Shown here in pieces: positions 1-8,923 of a stretch of 52,953 nucleotides of DNA. The notes beneath the pieces are model-generated. The model saw only the letters and a list, made by a program, of their open reading frames with translations, was not told the DNA's origin and did not search any database. The stretch comes from an uncultured Clostridium sp. (GTDB lineage: Bacteria; Bacillota; Clostridia; TANB77; CAG-508). Each line of letters starts with the position of its first letter. Position 1 is the stretch's first letter. Made by a program: the position numbers and the translations under genes. The stretch spans positions 1 through 52,953 of the forward strand of contig CAOJRU010000013.1 of NCBI GenBank assembly GCA_948442365.1, given 5' to 3'.

Positions 1-1062
1 CAAGAACAAGAAGAAAGAAGTGAAGCACAAGAAGGAAATAGCCAAGAACAAGAAGAAAGAAGTCAAGAGCAAGAAGAGAAAAATAGACAAGAATCAAAAG
101 AGCTGTTTGATAGAATATCTCAACAATCTAATAAAAATAATTATAATAACATAGGAAAACAAATGAAGGATTTTGATGAAAAAAAAATACCAGATAGCAT
201 TATAAATATGCTAATTGATAAATTCTTTAATCAGACTTTTTCCAAAAGTATAAATTTAAATACAAAACAAGATTCATATCAAGAAGAACAAGGCGATTTA
301 ATATGGAATGTTACAGATATAGTAAAACATAAACTAGCTAAAAATTTAAATCAAATACGATTTGATAAACATGGATTTAAAAAAGAAAGTGGAAATGGAG
401 ATAAGATTCCTTTATCATTTTATTTTGATTTATCTGGAAGTATGAATGAATATATAGGAATTCTTTCAGTTATGGCTTTAAGGATATTAAAAAAAGGGGT
501 AAGAATAATAGTTGGGTTTAACCAAAATGCATATTTACAAATTAATAAAATAAATTCAAATTGTTCAATTGAACAGTTTAAATTCATTATGTCAAATTTA
601 CAAGAAATAGTAAATCACAAGGCAACGATGGAATACTACAAAGGAAAGGAAAGGGAATGTGAAAAAGAACAGAGAGAACGAAAGATAGATATACATAAGA
701 GTATATTATCTAAGATCAAAAATTTAGAATTTGAAATATTAGAAGGAGTAGAAATTGATAGATATCTAATCGATAAACAAGCAGAGAAAACAGTGGTATT
801 TAGTGATTTTGATCCTAAAATAGAAGTAGAAAACTTATCAACTAAATGTGAAGTATATTGGTTTTGTTTTAGAGAATGGTGGAGACCAAATGATTTACAA
901 AACTTTAGAGGAAAGTTTTTTAAAACATTATCTGAAAAAGATATAATGAGTCATTTACTAAATATTGATAGAAAAATATATGAAAAAAAACAACGAGAAT
1001 CTAATGAATATGAAACATTATATAGTAATAGTTATGGATTAGGAGATGAATATGAAATATAA
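1..1062 (+). CDS. VWA-domain protein, partner of MoxR-type ATPase (5' end off window)
   Basis: The reading frame is open from base 1, so the gene begins upstream of the window; 353 residues are visible. The first ~35 codons are a Glu/Gln/Arg-rich low-complexity stretch in which a 21-base unit recurs 42 bases apart (1-21 and 43-63). A von Willebrand factor A-type fold follows, with a MIDAS metal site D143-L-S145-G-S147 inside FYFDLSGSM. A later strand (VVFSDFD) fits the second half of the fold. VWA proteins paired with MoxR AAA+ ATPases usually act as substrate-recruiting or metal-insertion co-chaperones in the cytoplasm; that role is inferred here from the AAA+ gene two positions downstream. 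An internal ATG at 163 exists but is not needed as a start. The 3' end overlaps the next gene, which suggests translational coupling. Confidence 0.75.
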   Translation, partial: QEQEERSEAQEGNSQEQEERSQEQEEKNRQESKELFDRISQQSNKNNYNNIGKQMKDFDEKKIPDSIINMLIDKFFNQTFSKSINLNTKQDSYQEEQGDLIWNVTDIVKHKLAKNLNQIRFDKHGFKKESGNGDKIPLSFYFDLSGSMNEYIGILSVMALRILKKGVRIIVGFNQNAYLQINKINSNCSIEQFKFIMSNLQEIVNHKATMEYYKGKERECEKEQRERKIDIHKSILSKIKNLEFEILEGVEIDRYLIDKQAEKTVVFSDFDPKIEVENLSTKCEVYWFCFREWWRPNDLQNFRGKFFKTLSEKDIMSHLLNIDRKIYEKKQRESNEYETLYSNSYGLGDEYEI

Positions 1063-1384
1063 TCATACAAGAAAAATTAAAGATGAGAATTTAAGAAAAT
1101 TAATTATACAGTGTACATATAATATAAAAGGATTAACTAAAAGAAACGAAATAGAGCAATTATTACCTATAAGAATTAATAATATAGCAATAAAAATAAA
1201 AGATGATATTTTGATATTTGAAAGAGAAAATGAAAAGATAGCTGAAGTATGGCTTGATGCTAATTGCTATTCAAATTTGGAAATACTAAAGAATATAACT
1301 CCGTTGTTTGGAATTGAATATACAGGAGAGGAAATTTTAGAACTAATGAAATATAGAAGTAAAATATTAGTAATTTTATTATAA
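1052..1384 (+). CDS. Small hypothetical protein between VWA and MoxR genes
   Basis: A 110-residue protein of unknown function, rich in Lys, Ile and Asn, with no membrane segment or motif I recognise. The ATG at 1052 is preferred because AGGAG (1041-1045) lies 6 bases upstream; the in-frame ATG at 1046 directly abuts that ribosome binding site. It overlaps the end of the VWA gene by 11 bases and lies 21 bases before the ATPase start, so the three genes probably form one operon. Its position suggests an accessory role with the MoxR/VWA pair; that is inference only. Confidence 0.6.
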   Translation: MKYNHTRKIKDENLRKLIIQCTYNIKGLTKRNEIEQLLPIRINNIAIKIKDDILIFERENEKIAEVWLDANCYSNLEILKNITPLFGIEYTGEEILELMKYRSKILVILL

Positions 1385-1405
1385 GAAAGGAAAAAAATAT
1401 CAATT

Positions 1406-3854
1406 ATGGAAAAAGTTGTAGACATACAATATATACAAGATCAGATGGAAAGATTTCGGATATTATCCAACACGTATGTTAATATTACAGACAGCATTAG
1501 GAGTTGAGTCGATGAAAAATGATGGACAAGTAGGGCAAGGAATTTATTCAATATGTCTTTCAGGACCACCAGGTGCTGGTAAAAGTTTTTATGCAAAAAC
1601 ACACAAAAAAGTATTAGAGAAACTAATGGGTAAAGAAATTTGTCTAGTAAAATATACATGTAATACATCAACAGGGAAAGCGGATTTATATGAAGAAATC
1701 AATATAACAGAAGCTGTTGTACAAAATGCAGATAAAGACAAGGTAATTTTACCAGGAGTAGTAACAAAAGCAATTGATTTAGTTAATGAAGGTAAAAACG
1801 TATTATTATTTTTAGATGAATATGATAAAGCAAGAGAAGAAACTGATACCTTTTTATTAGATTTTTTACAAGATGGAGAAATAAATACAACACAAAGAGG
1901 AAGAATAAAAATAAAAGAAGAGTTTTTAAAAAATTTGCAAGTAATTATATGCAAAAATGATTATAGGGAAGAGTTAACAGGGCCATTAACAAGAAGGTTG
2001 AAATTTATACCATTAGATTATATGAAACCAGATATGCTTTGCAGAGTTATAAATAACTCTTTAGAAAGTATAAATCAAGCTATTAGAGATTCAGTAATAA
2101 TGCTATATGCAAGTATTTATGAAAGAAAGGAGCTGTTTGAAAGAGTACCTTCTTGTTCTGAATGTATGCAAGCAATAAAAGATTCAGAAACATTAATGAA
2201 AATCGGAGCTAATAAATCAGATATTGTTTCAACAGCTATTATAGCAAATTTATTTAAAACACAAAATGATATAGATACTTTTGAAAGTTTAGTACAACAA
2301 AAAGATAATGAGTTAATTGAATGGTATGATAGTATAATAGATGCAGTAGGAGGAAAAGATACATATACTATAGATAACCTAAAGACTGAAATGGCAAGAA
2401 GTTTTTATCCACAACAATTAAAAGATTCAACTAAAGATTTAGAAGAACAAAAAATAAAACTAGAAGCAGAAATAGAAAGAATGGGCAAAGAAAGTAGTGA
2501 ATATGAAAAAAAAATTAGGGAAATTGAAGAAGAAAGGAAAAAATTGAAAGAAAGAGAAAAAGAATTAGAACAAAGGGAAGAAGAAACTCAAAGACTGCGA
2601 AAGAATGCTACAAAAGATGCGAAAGAAATAGCTGATAGTCAATTAGAAGAAGAAAGGAAACAATTGAGTGAAGCGTTTGAAGAAAGAGAAAAAGAATTAA
2701 AACAAAGGGAAGAAGAAACTCAAAGACTACGAAAGAATGCTACAAAAGATGCGAAAGAAATAGCTGATAGTCAATTAGAAGAAGAAAGGAAACAATTGAG
2801 TGAAGCGTTTGAAGAAAGAGAAAAAAGATTAAACGAAAAAGTAAAAAGTCAAATAGATGAAGCAAATGCACAAATAGAAGAAATGAACATTGCAGTAGAC
2901 ACAAAGATTACGGATTACAATTTTATAAAAGCAAAAAAACAAGAGCTTGAAGAACTATTAACAGAAAAAGAAAAAGAATTAATGGAAGTAAAAAGACAGC
3001 TAGAAAAATTTTTGGGAAGAGAAATTGTTGAAAGTGATTTTAACACTGCTCAAGTAGAAGATGAAGAAAATCAACTAAAAATAAGCGGAAATAAAGGTTT
3101 CGTTATGCAATACCAAGAAAATGGAGAAATTCAAAAAATAGAAACTGAAAACAGTCGAAGTGTATTTGATTATTCTGATGGTCAGAATTGGAGTATAATA
3201 GGTGAAATAGTTTTGGAAAGGAATGAAGATCAATCTAAATTTAACTTTACAACGGAATGTACAAAAAAGATGGGAAAAATATTAACAGGAAAAAATTATG
3301 ATAATCAAAAAACAGTATTATGTGATGATGGAATAGTACTTTATCAAGGAACTAATAATAGAACGATTGCAGTAAGAATAATAGAAAAAGAAGGAAAAAT
3401 ATATAAAAATTTATACAGATTTTATTCTAATTCAATGGTAACACCAATTCAAGCATTCAAAATGATAATTAATTTAGTATTAAATACAAATGCTTGTGGT
3501 ACTAATATAATAACAAAAGATATCGTAGAAATGAGATTAAAATCTTTAATATGTAGTAATAAGAAACATACAAGTAATGATATGTGTGAATTTGAACAAA
3601 TAGAAGAAGGAATATATTATTTAAAATATGAAAACACTACAGAAAAAAGTCCAAGTGTAATAGCTAAAAAGCTCATAGGAGAAGAAGGGTTAAATTGTAG
3701 TACAAAAGGAATACAAGAGGAAGAACTAAGAATGATAGAGGAAAAGGCTTTTATCAAACATAGTGAAATTATAAATGGAGAAGAAATGGAAAAAATAGAT
3801 AAAATAAAAGAAATTAAAGAAATTCGAATGGGAGCAATAGAAGGAGAACGATAA
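1406..3854 (+). CDS. MoxR-family AAA+ ATPase with long coiled coil (contains +1 CGG shift)
   Basis: A cytoplasmic AAA+ ATPase of the MoxR/AAA_5 type. Walker A GPPGAGKS starts near residue 53, Walker B LLFLDEYDKA lies near 132-141, and an arginine-finger-like TRRLKF follows. A charged coiled coil (~residues 340-535) and an unrecognised C-terminal domain complete ~815 residues. The frame from ATG 1406 reaches CGG at 1457 and would stop after 33 codons. Skipping the C gives RFGYYPTRMLILQTAL, which resembles the FGYYPT...M segment normally found just before the P-loop of MoxR proteins, and joins the long downstream frame. The alternative start at 1476 has no ribosome binding site and would cut that segment. 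The 1406 start has AAGGA about 14 bases upstream, which is rather far. The partner is probably the VWA protein encoded upstream. Confidence 0.75.
1457..1460 (+). other. +1 shift site, TTT C-GGA (MoxR-like gene)
   Basis: In-frame CGG at 1457-1459 after TTT (Phe). Reading GGA at 1458-1460 as Gly moves translation to the +1 frame. Without the shift a stop follows within 17 codons. Confidence 0.75.
2553..2816 (+). repeat. In-frame tandem duplication, 2 x 132 bp, in the coiled coil
   Basis: Two nearly identical 132-base copies (about 2553-2684 and 2685-2816) encode 44 residues each. The unit contains EEETQRLRKNATKDAKEIAD and LEEERKQLSEAFEEREK. The copies differ at only a few bases, which indicates a recent duplication that lengthened the coiled coil of the MoxR-like ATPase without breaking the frame. 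Confidence 0.85.
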
Positions 3855-3922
3855 ATAAGTAAAGAATAATAATTAAAATCATAATTATAATAATAATAAA
3901 ACTATTAAGAAAGGAGTCATAT

Positions 3923-4732
3923 ATGTTTAAAAATACAGAGTCTGAACGACAATATAAAAAATTAAAAAGTAATGAAGAAATAATAGAACAATTGATAAAT
4001 CAAATTATAAAACATAGTAATAATATGAAAGATGTAATTGATTTAATGGACAGAGTAAGAGGGTATAGAGAAAAAATTTATGCAGTACAACTTGAGTTAA
4101 GAAATGAGTTAAGTGATATTTTTAGTGAAAGAGATATTCAAGAGTTAGAAGACATAAGAAAACAAATAGAAACAGAAGAGGAAGGAGTAGCGGATATTGG
4201 TGATTGGATTTTTGATCCAAAAGATGTAAAAAAAATTTGTATTGAAGCACAAAATAGAAATGTATACCCTACTACTATTGTGATTGAAAAATTAAGAAGA
4301 TTAGTAGAAGATGAAAAAATACAACTACTATGTAGAAAAAGAGTCTATGAATATGAAGAAAAAAACAGACAATTTGATGTTTTTTATATTTCAGCAGATA
4401 AAACAATAGGTTATACAGTTGGGTTTTGTGGAGAAGTATTTGAAGTATCAAAAGAAAAAGCCCAAAAAAATAATGATATATATGTATATATTACAAGCGG
4501 AAATTTAGAAAAATTGGCAAAAGGGCAATGTAATATTTCTAGAAGTTATGGAGAACTGGATAGAGGGAACATGAAAATAATAAAAAAGATAGAAAGTGAT
4601 TGTATAAATGCAATTAATGCAAATAAAGTAGCTCAAGTATTACAGTATTATGAACGAGAATTATTATATTGGCAAGAAATTAAGATGAAAGCAGAATCAG
4701 AAAAAGGAGATACAGAACAGTATTTGGACTAA
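3923..4732 (+). CDS. Hypothetical protein, coiled-coil N-terminus
   Basis: A 269-residue protein with no recognised family. The first ~100 residues are predicted helical and charged, compatible with a coiled coil. A mixed alpha/beta region follows (QFDVFYISADKTIGYTVGFCGEVFEV), then a helical C-terminus. No signal peptide or membrane segment is visible. AAAGGAG at 3910-3916 supports the ATG at 3923. It follows the MoxR-like ATPase by 68 bases on the same strand and probably belongs to the same transcription unit. The function is unknown. Confidence 0.65.
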   Translation: MFKNTESERQYKKLKSNEEIIEQLINQIIKHSNNMKDVIDLMDRVRGYREKIYAVQLELRNELSDIFSERDIQELEDIRKQIETEEEGVADIGDWIFDPKDVKKICIEAQNRNVYPTTIVIEKLRRLVEDEKIQLLCRKRVYEYEEKNRQFDVFYISADKTIGYTVGFCGEVFEVSKEKAQKNNDIYVYITSGNLEKLAKGQCNISRSYGELDRGNMKIIKKIESDCINAINANKVAQVLQYYERELLYWQEIKMKAESEKGDTEQYLD

Positions 4733-4779
4733 AATAATTAAGATAATAAAAAAATAAGGCACCAGGAGGTTAATTATAA

Positions 4780-5094
4780 ATGGAGAAGAAAATAGAAAAT
4801 AAAAAAAATATTAAAAGAATTTTTGAAATGGCTAATAATTTAATAAAACTATCACCATACATAAAAAATAAAGAAATTATAGTGTGGATTAAAGAAGATA
4901 TAAGAGAAATTTATTTAATACATAAAGAATTACAATTAAAAAAACAATTAAAAATTGCATATGAAATTAAAGATATAACTATGATAGAAATAGAAGAAAA
5001 TGAAAACATAGAAAAGAAAATATTAAAAGTTTATAATATAATCAATAAAGAATTAAATAATTGGAGAAAAGTCAATATAGAAATTAACATTTAG
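4780..5094 (+). CDS. Hypothetical protein, 104 aa, Lys/Ile/Glu-rich
   Basis: A small, probably all-helical protein (104 residues) with very AT-rich codon use. AGGAGG at 4764-4769 lies 10 bases before the ATG and strongly supports the start. It is the last gene of the VWA-MoxR cluster and is followed by a T-box-controlled unit with its own promoter. No family is recognised. Confidence 0.6.
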   Translation: MEKKIENKKNIKRIFEMANNLIKLSPYIKNKEIIVWIKEDIREIYLIHKELQLKKQLKIAYEIKDITMIEIEENENIEKKILKVYNIINKELNNWRKVNIEINI

Positions 5095-5182
5095 TAACTT
5101 ATTTCAATTGATTTTCTTGAATGATTCAATTTACTTTTTTAATTGAAGGTATTATTCTATTAAGAAACTTAAATAAAAAAGC

Positions 5183-5211
5183 TTGCAATTTTGTAAAAAG
5201 TATGTCATAAT
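5183..5211 (+). promoter_or_regulatory. Sigma-A promoter of the valS T-box unit
   Basis: TTGCAA (5183-5188), a 17-base spacer, then CATAAT (5206-5211). The T-box leader begins a few bases downstream. Confidence 0.6.
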
Positions 5212-5217
5212 AGAAAC

Positions 5218-5470
5218 ATAGTTAAAAACAAGAAAAAAGAGGAGTACATTTACACTTACTAAACAGAGAAAGGAAGTCATAGGCTGAAAACTTCTTAAGA
5301 AAAAGATAAATGGAAAGTAGCTTTTTTAGTTGATATTCTGAGAAATTAAAATAGGAATATCCGTCTAAGCCACGTTAAAAGCTAACTAAGATATAGTCTA
5401 TAAAAGATTATAATTAAGGTGGTACCGTGAGAAATATGCTCGCCCTTATGTTATAGGGTGAGTTTTTTGA
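5218..5470 (+). ncRNA. T-box riboswitch leader (tRNA-responsive) for valS
   Basis: The 473-base gap between 5094 and 5568 is mostly this leader. The hallmark T-box sequence AAGGTGGTACCGTG begins at 5416 and pairs with the acceptor end of uncharged tRNA to form the antiterminator. It is followed at once by a terminator hairpin. The upstream ~190 bases would form Stem I with the specifier loop. Valine is assigned only because valS lies downstream; I could not place the Val specifier codon with confidence. Uncharged tRNA should raise expression of the two downstream genes. Confidence 0.88.
5438..5468 (+). terminator. T-box attenuator terminator
   Basis: CTCGCCCT pairs with AGGGTGAG across a short loop and is followed by six T. 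It competes with the antiterminator that contains the T-box sequence. Confidence 0.8.
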
Positions 5471-5567
5471 TTTCAAACGGATAAAGGGAAATATAGCTTC
5501 TTAGGGAAAAGTGGGCTAAAAAAATTCCTAAATCACAGAAATTAGAAAAAGGAAGGAAGAAAAGAAG

Positions 5568-5957
5568 ATGAATGATTTTAAAAAGAAATTAACATTATAT
5601 GGAAGAGTGAAAGAAGATGTTGAACAAGGGAAAACACAAAAAACAGAAAGACGAGTGGAATTAACAGAAGAAGAGAAAAAGAGAAATGAAGCAGTAAGAT
5701 TAATTATGGCATTTCTCAATCGAAAATTAACAAAAGAAGACGAAGAAAAATTATTAGCGATCGAAGAAGAAAATATACCAGATAGTATGTTTATTCTATT
5801 ATTTCAAATGGCGAAAGAATATATAAAAACTGGAGAAATAAAAGAAGAAAATTTGAAGATGAAAGCAAAAGAACTTTCATTAAGTCAAGTAAAAGATGAA
5901 TGGAAAAAAGATCCAAAAGAATGGGGAAAAAAGGAGAGAAAAGAAAATGCAAGGTAA
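5568..5957 (+). CDS. Hypothetical protein co-transcribed with valS
   Basis: A highly charged 129-residue cytoplasmic protein (many Lys and Glu) with no recognised family. It sits between the T-box leader and valS, so uncharged tRNA should control it too. Its start has GGAAGG about 12 bases upstream. Its last 11 bases overlap the start of valS, which fits translational coupling. Other T-box valS units usually lack a gene in this place, so it may be lineage-specific. Confidence 0.65.
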   Translation: MNDFKKKLTLYGRVKEDVEQGKTQKTERRVELTEEEKKRNEAVRLIMAFLNRKLTKEDEEKLLAIEEENIPDSMFILLFQMAKEYIKTGEIKEENLKMKAKELSLSQVKDEWKKDPKEWGKKERKENAR

Positions 5958-8595
5958 CTATAATCCAAAAGATTTTGAAGAAAGATTATACAAACATTGG
6001 GAAGAAGAGGGATATTTTAAACCAAGTATGGACAAAAGCAAAGAAAGTTATTGCATTATGATGCCACCACCAAATGTAACAGGAAAACTGCATATGGGTC
6101 ATGCCTTAGATGATACCATACAAGATATATTGATTCGTTTTAAAAGAATGCAAGGTTATAACACTTTGTGGCTTCCAGGAAGTGACCATGCTTCTATTTC
6201 AACAGAAATGAAAGTGGTACAAAAATTAAAAGCAGAAGGAAAAACAAAACAAGACTTAGGAAGAGAAAAATTTATTGAAGAAGCATGGGATTGGACTCAC
6301 CTTTATGGGGGAACCATTCAAGAACAACAAAGGAAGTTAGGCTGTTCTTGTGATTGGGAAAGAAGAAGATTTACATTAGACGAAGGATTATCAGATGCTG
6401 TTTTAGAGCAATTTGTAAATTTATATAACAAAGGATTCATTTACAAAGGGAAAAGAATGGTTAATTGGTGTACCAATTGTAATACATCTATATCAGATGC
6501 GGAAGTAGAATATCATGAAGAAAATTCACATTTGTGGCATATACGTTATCCTGTAAAAGGAGAAGACAAATATATTATAGTAGCAACTACAAGACCAGAA
6601 ACGATGCTTGGTGATACAGCCATTGCGGTTCATCCAGAAGACGAAAGATACAAAGATTTGGTAGGAAAAACCTGTATCTTACCAATTATGAATAAAGAAA
6701 TACCAATTATAGCAGATACCTTTGTAGAAAAAGAATTTGGAACAGGAGCTGTAAAAATAACACCAGCCCATGACATGAATGATTATCAAGCTGGATTAAG
6801 GCATGATTTAGAAGTAATACAAGTATTTGACGAAAGCTTTAAAATGGGAAATTTAGTACCCGAATATAAGGGGATGGAACTACTAGAAGCAAGGAAAAAA
6901 ATAGTAGAAACACTAAAAGAAATAGGAGCATTGGTAAAAGAAGAAGAATACACACATAATGTAGGAAAATGTGAGAGATGTAAAAATACGATTGAACCTA
7001 AAATTTCAGAGCAATGGTTTGTAAAAATGAAAGAATTAGCAGAACCAGCCATCCAAGCAGTTAGAAAAGATGATGTGAAATTTGTACCAAAAAGATACGA
7101 AAAAACCTATTTTAATTGGATGGAAAACATCCAAGATTGGTGTATTTCAAGACAATTGTGGTGGGGTCATCCAATACCAGCCTATTATTGTAAAGAATGT
7201 GGACATATCCATGTAGCCAAAATTAAACCAGAACAATGCGAGAAATGTAATTCAAATCAATTAGAGCAAGATCCAGATACTTTAGATACTTGGTTTAGTT
7301 CTGCCTTATGGCCATTTTCAACACTTGGTTGGCCAAACAAAGAAGCAGAAGACTTAAAAACTTTCTATCCAACCAATGTATTAGTAACAGGCTATGACAT
7401 TATATTTTTCTGGGTAGCCAGAATGGTATTTTCTGGACTAGAATCGATGGGAGAAAAACCGTTTAGTGATGTTTTAATTCATGGTATTGTAAGAGATAGT
7501 CAAGGAAGAAAGATGTCAAAAACCTTAGGAAATGGAGTAGATCCAATCGAAGTCATTGAACAATATGGCGCCGATGCTTTGCGATTTTCTGTATTATCTG
7601 GTACCACAATGGGAAATGATATTCGTTATATGCCAGAAAAATTAGAGCAGGCTTCTAATTTTGCCAATAAAATTTGGAATGCGGCTAAGTTTATTACGAT
7701 GAATATGGCATCCAAAGAAGAAATTTTTGCTTTTGATGAATCCATAAAAGATAAAGAAACGGGAAAATATAAAGCAGAAGGCTTAAAAATAGAAGATAGG
7801 TGGATTTTAAATAAATTAGATAATTTAATTGAAACCGTAACAAGAAATATCGAAGAATATGACTTAGGAATCGCTTTAGATAACATTTATAGTTTTATTT
7901 GGAATGAATTTTGTGATTGGTATATTGAAATGGTAAAAACGAGATTATACAGTGAAAATAGAGAAGATAAAATACAAGTAAGTTTTGTTTTAAATTATGT
8001 CTTTGGTGATAGTTTGAAATTGTTGCACCCATTTATGCCTTTTGTAACTTCTGAAATTTATTCAGAATTGATTAATTATAATGACAAAGAATTGATGATG
8101 ACCCATTGGCCACAAATAAAACAAAGAGTAGATTATGATGAAAATAATGATGTCATAGAAGCTTTAAAAGAAATGATTGTAGAAATACGTAATATAAGAG
8201 CTAGTAAAAATATTCATCCATCCAAAAAAGCAGATTTGATATTTGTTACTAAAAAGTATCAAGAGGAAATAGAAGAAGCAAAAGAATTTTTATTGAAATT
8301 AGGATTTGGTAAGGAGATAAAGGTTTTAAAAGACAAAAAAGAAATCCCAACCGATTGTATGCAAATCATAACAGAAGGAATGGAATTATATATGCCATTG
8401 GAAGGCCTAATTGATAAAGAACAAGAGAAGAAAAGACAAGAAGAGGAAAAAGCAAAATTACAACAAGAAATAGCAAGATGTGAAAAAATGCTTTCTAATC
8501 CAGGCTTTATTAATAAAGCTCCTCAAAGTAAAATTGATGAAGAAAGAGCTAAGTTAGAAAAATATAAAACTATGCTTGATAAAATTGAAAGATAA
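5947..8595 (+). CDS. valS: Valyl-tRNA synthetase
   Basis: Class I aminoacyl-tRNA synthetase that charges tRNA-Val with valine. The 882-residue length is normal. The HIGH signature appears as HMGH within PPNVTGKLHMGHALD and the KMSKS loop as KMSKT (GRKMSKTLGNG). CP1 editing-domain segments (TTRPETMLGDTAIAVHP) and a C-terminal coiled coil (KQEEEKAKLQQEIARCEKML region) are present. The ATG at 5947 is chosen because AAGGAG lies ~11 bases upstream and the protein then starts MQGNYNPKDFE, the normal N-terminus; an in-frame ATG at 5896 would add a charged extension without a ribosome binding site. Regulated by the upstream T-box. Confidence 0.97.
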   Translation: MQGNYNPKDFEERLYKHWEEEGYFKPSMDKSKESYCIMMPPPNVTGKLHMGHALDDTIQDILIRFKRMQGYNTLWLPGSDHASISTEMKVVQKLKAEGKTKQDLGREKFIEEAWDWTHLYGGTIQEQQRKLGCSCDWERRRFTLDEGLSDAVLEQFVNLYNKGFIYKGKRMVNWCTNCNTSISDAEVEYHEENSHLWHIRYPVKGEDKYIIVATTRPETMLGDTAIAVHPEDERYKDLVGKTCILPIMNKEIPIIADTFVEKEFGTGAVKITPAHDMNDYQAGLRHDLEVIQVFDESFKMGNLVPEYKGMELLEARKKIVETLKEIGALVKEEEYTHNVGKCERCKNTIEPKISEQWFVKMKELAEPAIQAVRKDDVKFVPKRYEKTYFNWMENIQDWCISRQLWWGHPIPAYYCKECGHIHVAKIKPEQCEKCNSNQLEQDPDTLDTWFSSALWPFSTLGWPNKEAEDLKTFYPTNVLVTGYDIIFFWVARMVFSGLESMGEKPFSDVLIHGIVRDSQGRKMSKTLGNGVDPIEVIEQYGADALRFSVLSGTTMGNDIRYMPEKLEQASNFANKIWNAAKFITMNMASKEEIFAFDESIKDKETGKYKAEGLKIEDRWILNKLDNLIETVTRNIEEYDLGIALDNIYSFIWNEFCDWYIEMVKTRLYSENREDKIQVSFVLNYVFGDSLKLLHPFMPFVTSEIYSELINYNDKELMMTHWPQIKQRVDYDENNDVIEALKEMIVEIRNIRASKNIHPSKKADLIFVTKKYQEEIEEAKEFLLKLGFGKEIKVLKDKKEIPTDCMQIITEGMELYMPLEGLIDKEQEKKRQEEEKAKLQQEIARCEKMLSNPGFINKAPQSKIDEERAKLEKYKTMLDKIER

Positions 8596-8602
8596 ACAAG
8601 AA

Positions 8603-8632
8603 AAAGAAGTGTCGAAAGATACTTCTTTTATG
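8603..8632 (+). terminator. Terminator after valS
   Basis: AAGAAGTGTC, loop GAAA, then GATACTTCTT (one G-T pair), followed by a short T-rich run. Confidence 0.7.
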
Positions 8633-8654
8633 TTACGAGCTTGTATTATTTGTG

Positions 8655-8702
8655 TTACAGTTGTGTAACAATTATTGACAATGTTAATTATTATGTTATC
8701 AT
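8655..8702 (+). promoter_or_regulatory. Putative BceR-type box plus promoter of the 8742-10144 operon
   Basis: Dyad TTACA-GTTG-TGTAA (8655-8668) lies 6 bases upstream of TTGACA (8675-8680), a 16-base spacer and TATCAT (8697-8702). The dyad has the TNACA-N4-TGTAA form described for Bce-like response regulators and recurs before the bceR-type and bceA-type genes of this window. Confidence 0.55.
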
Positions 8703-8741
8703 TAAATCAAATCATTATTTTAGAACAATTAGGAGGAAAGT

Positions 8742-8897
8742 ATGAAAAGTAACACCAAAACACTTATAATCGATGGAAAACTAATAGATTTAGATAAGAC
8801 ACCTATTGAAGATTTAAAAAAAATACAAAAAGATTTAATGGAAAGAGAAAAAGAAATTAGACGACAAATAGAAGAAGAATTAGAAAATTATGGCTAA
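8742..8897 (+). CDS. Small hypothetical protein, 51 aa
   Basis: MKSNTKTLIIDGKLIDLDKT followed by a charged helix (residues ~21-50) ending in ELENYG. AGGAGG at 8731-8736 is ideally spaced for the ATG at 8742. It ends 26 bases before the next gene, which has its own AGGAGG, so the two form an operon behind a promoter with a putative BceR-type box. The function is unknown; short helical proteins of this kind are often assembly or adaptor factors, but nothing here shows that. Confidence 0.6.
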   Translation: MKSNTKTLIIDGKLIDLDKTPIEDLKKIQKDLMEREKEIRRQIEEELENYG

Positions 8898-8923
8898 ATT
8901 AACAATAGGAAGGAGATAGAAAA

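Noticed and set aside
1046..1051. ATG 1046 as the start of the second gene
   Set aside because: It touches the AGGAG ribosome binding site; ATG 1052 has the proper spacing.
5218..5415. Exact Val specifier codon of the T-box
   Set aside because: Several GTN triplets occur in the Stem I region and I could not fold it reliably by eye.
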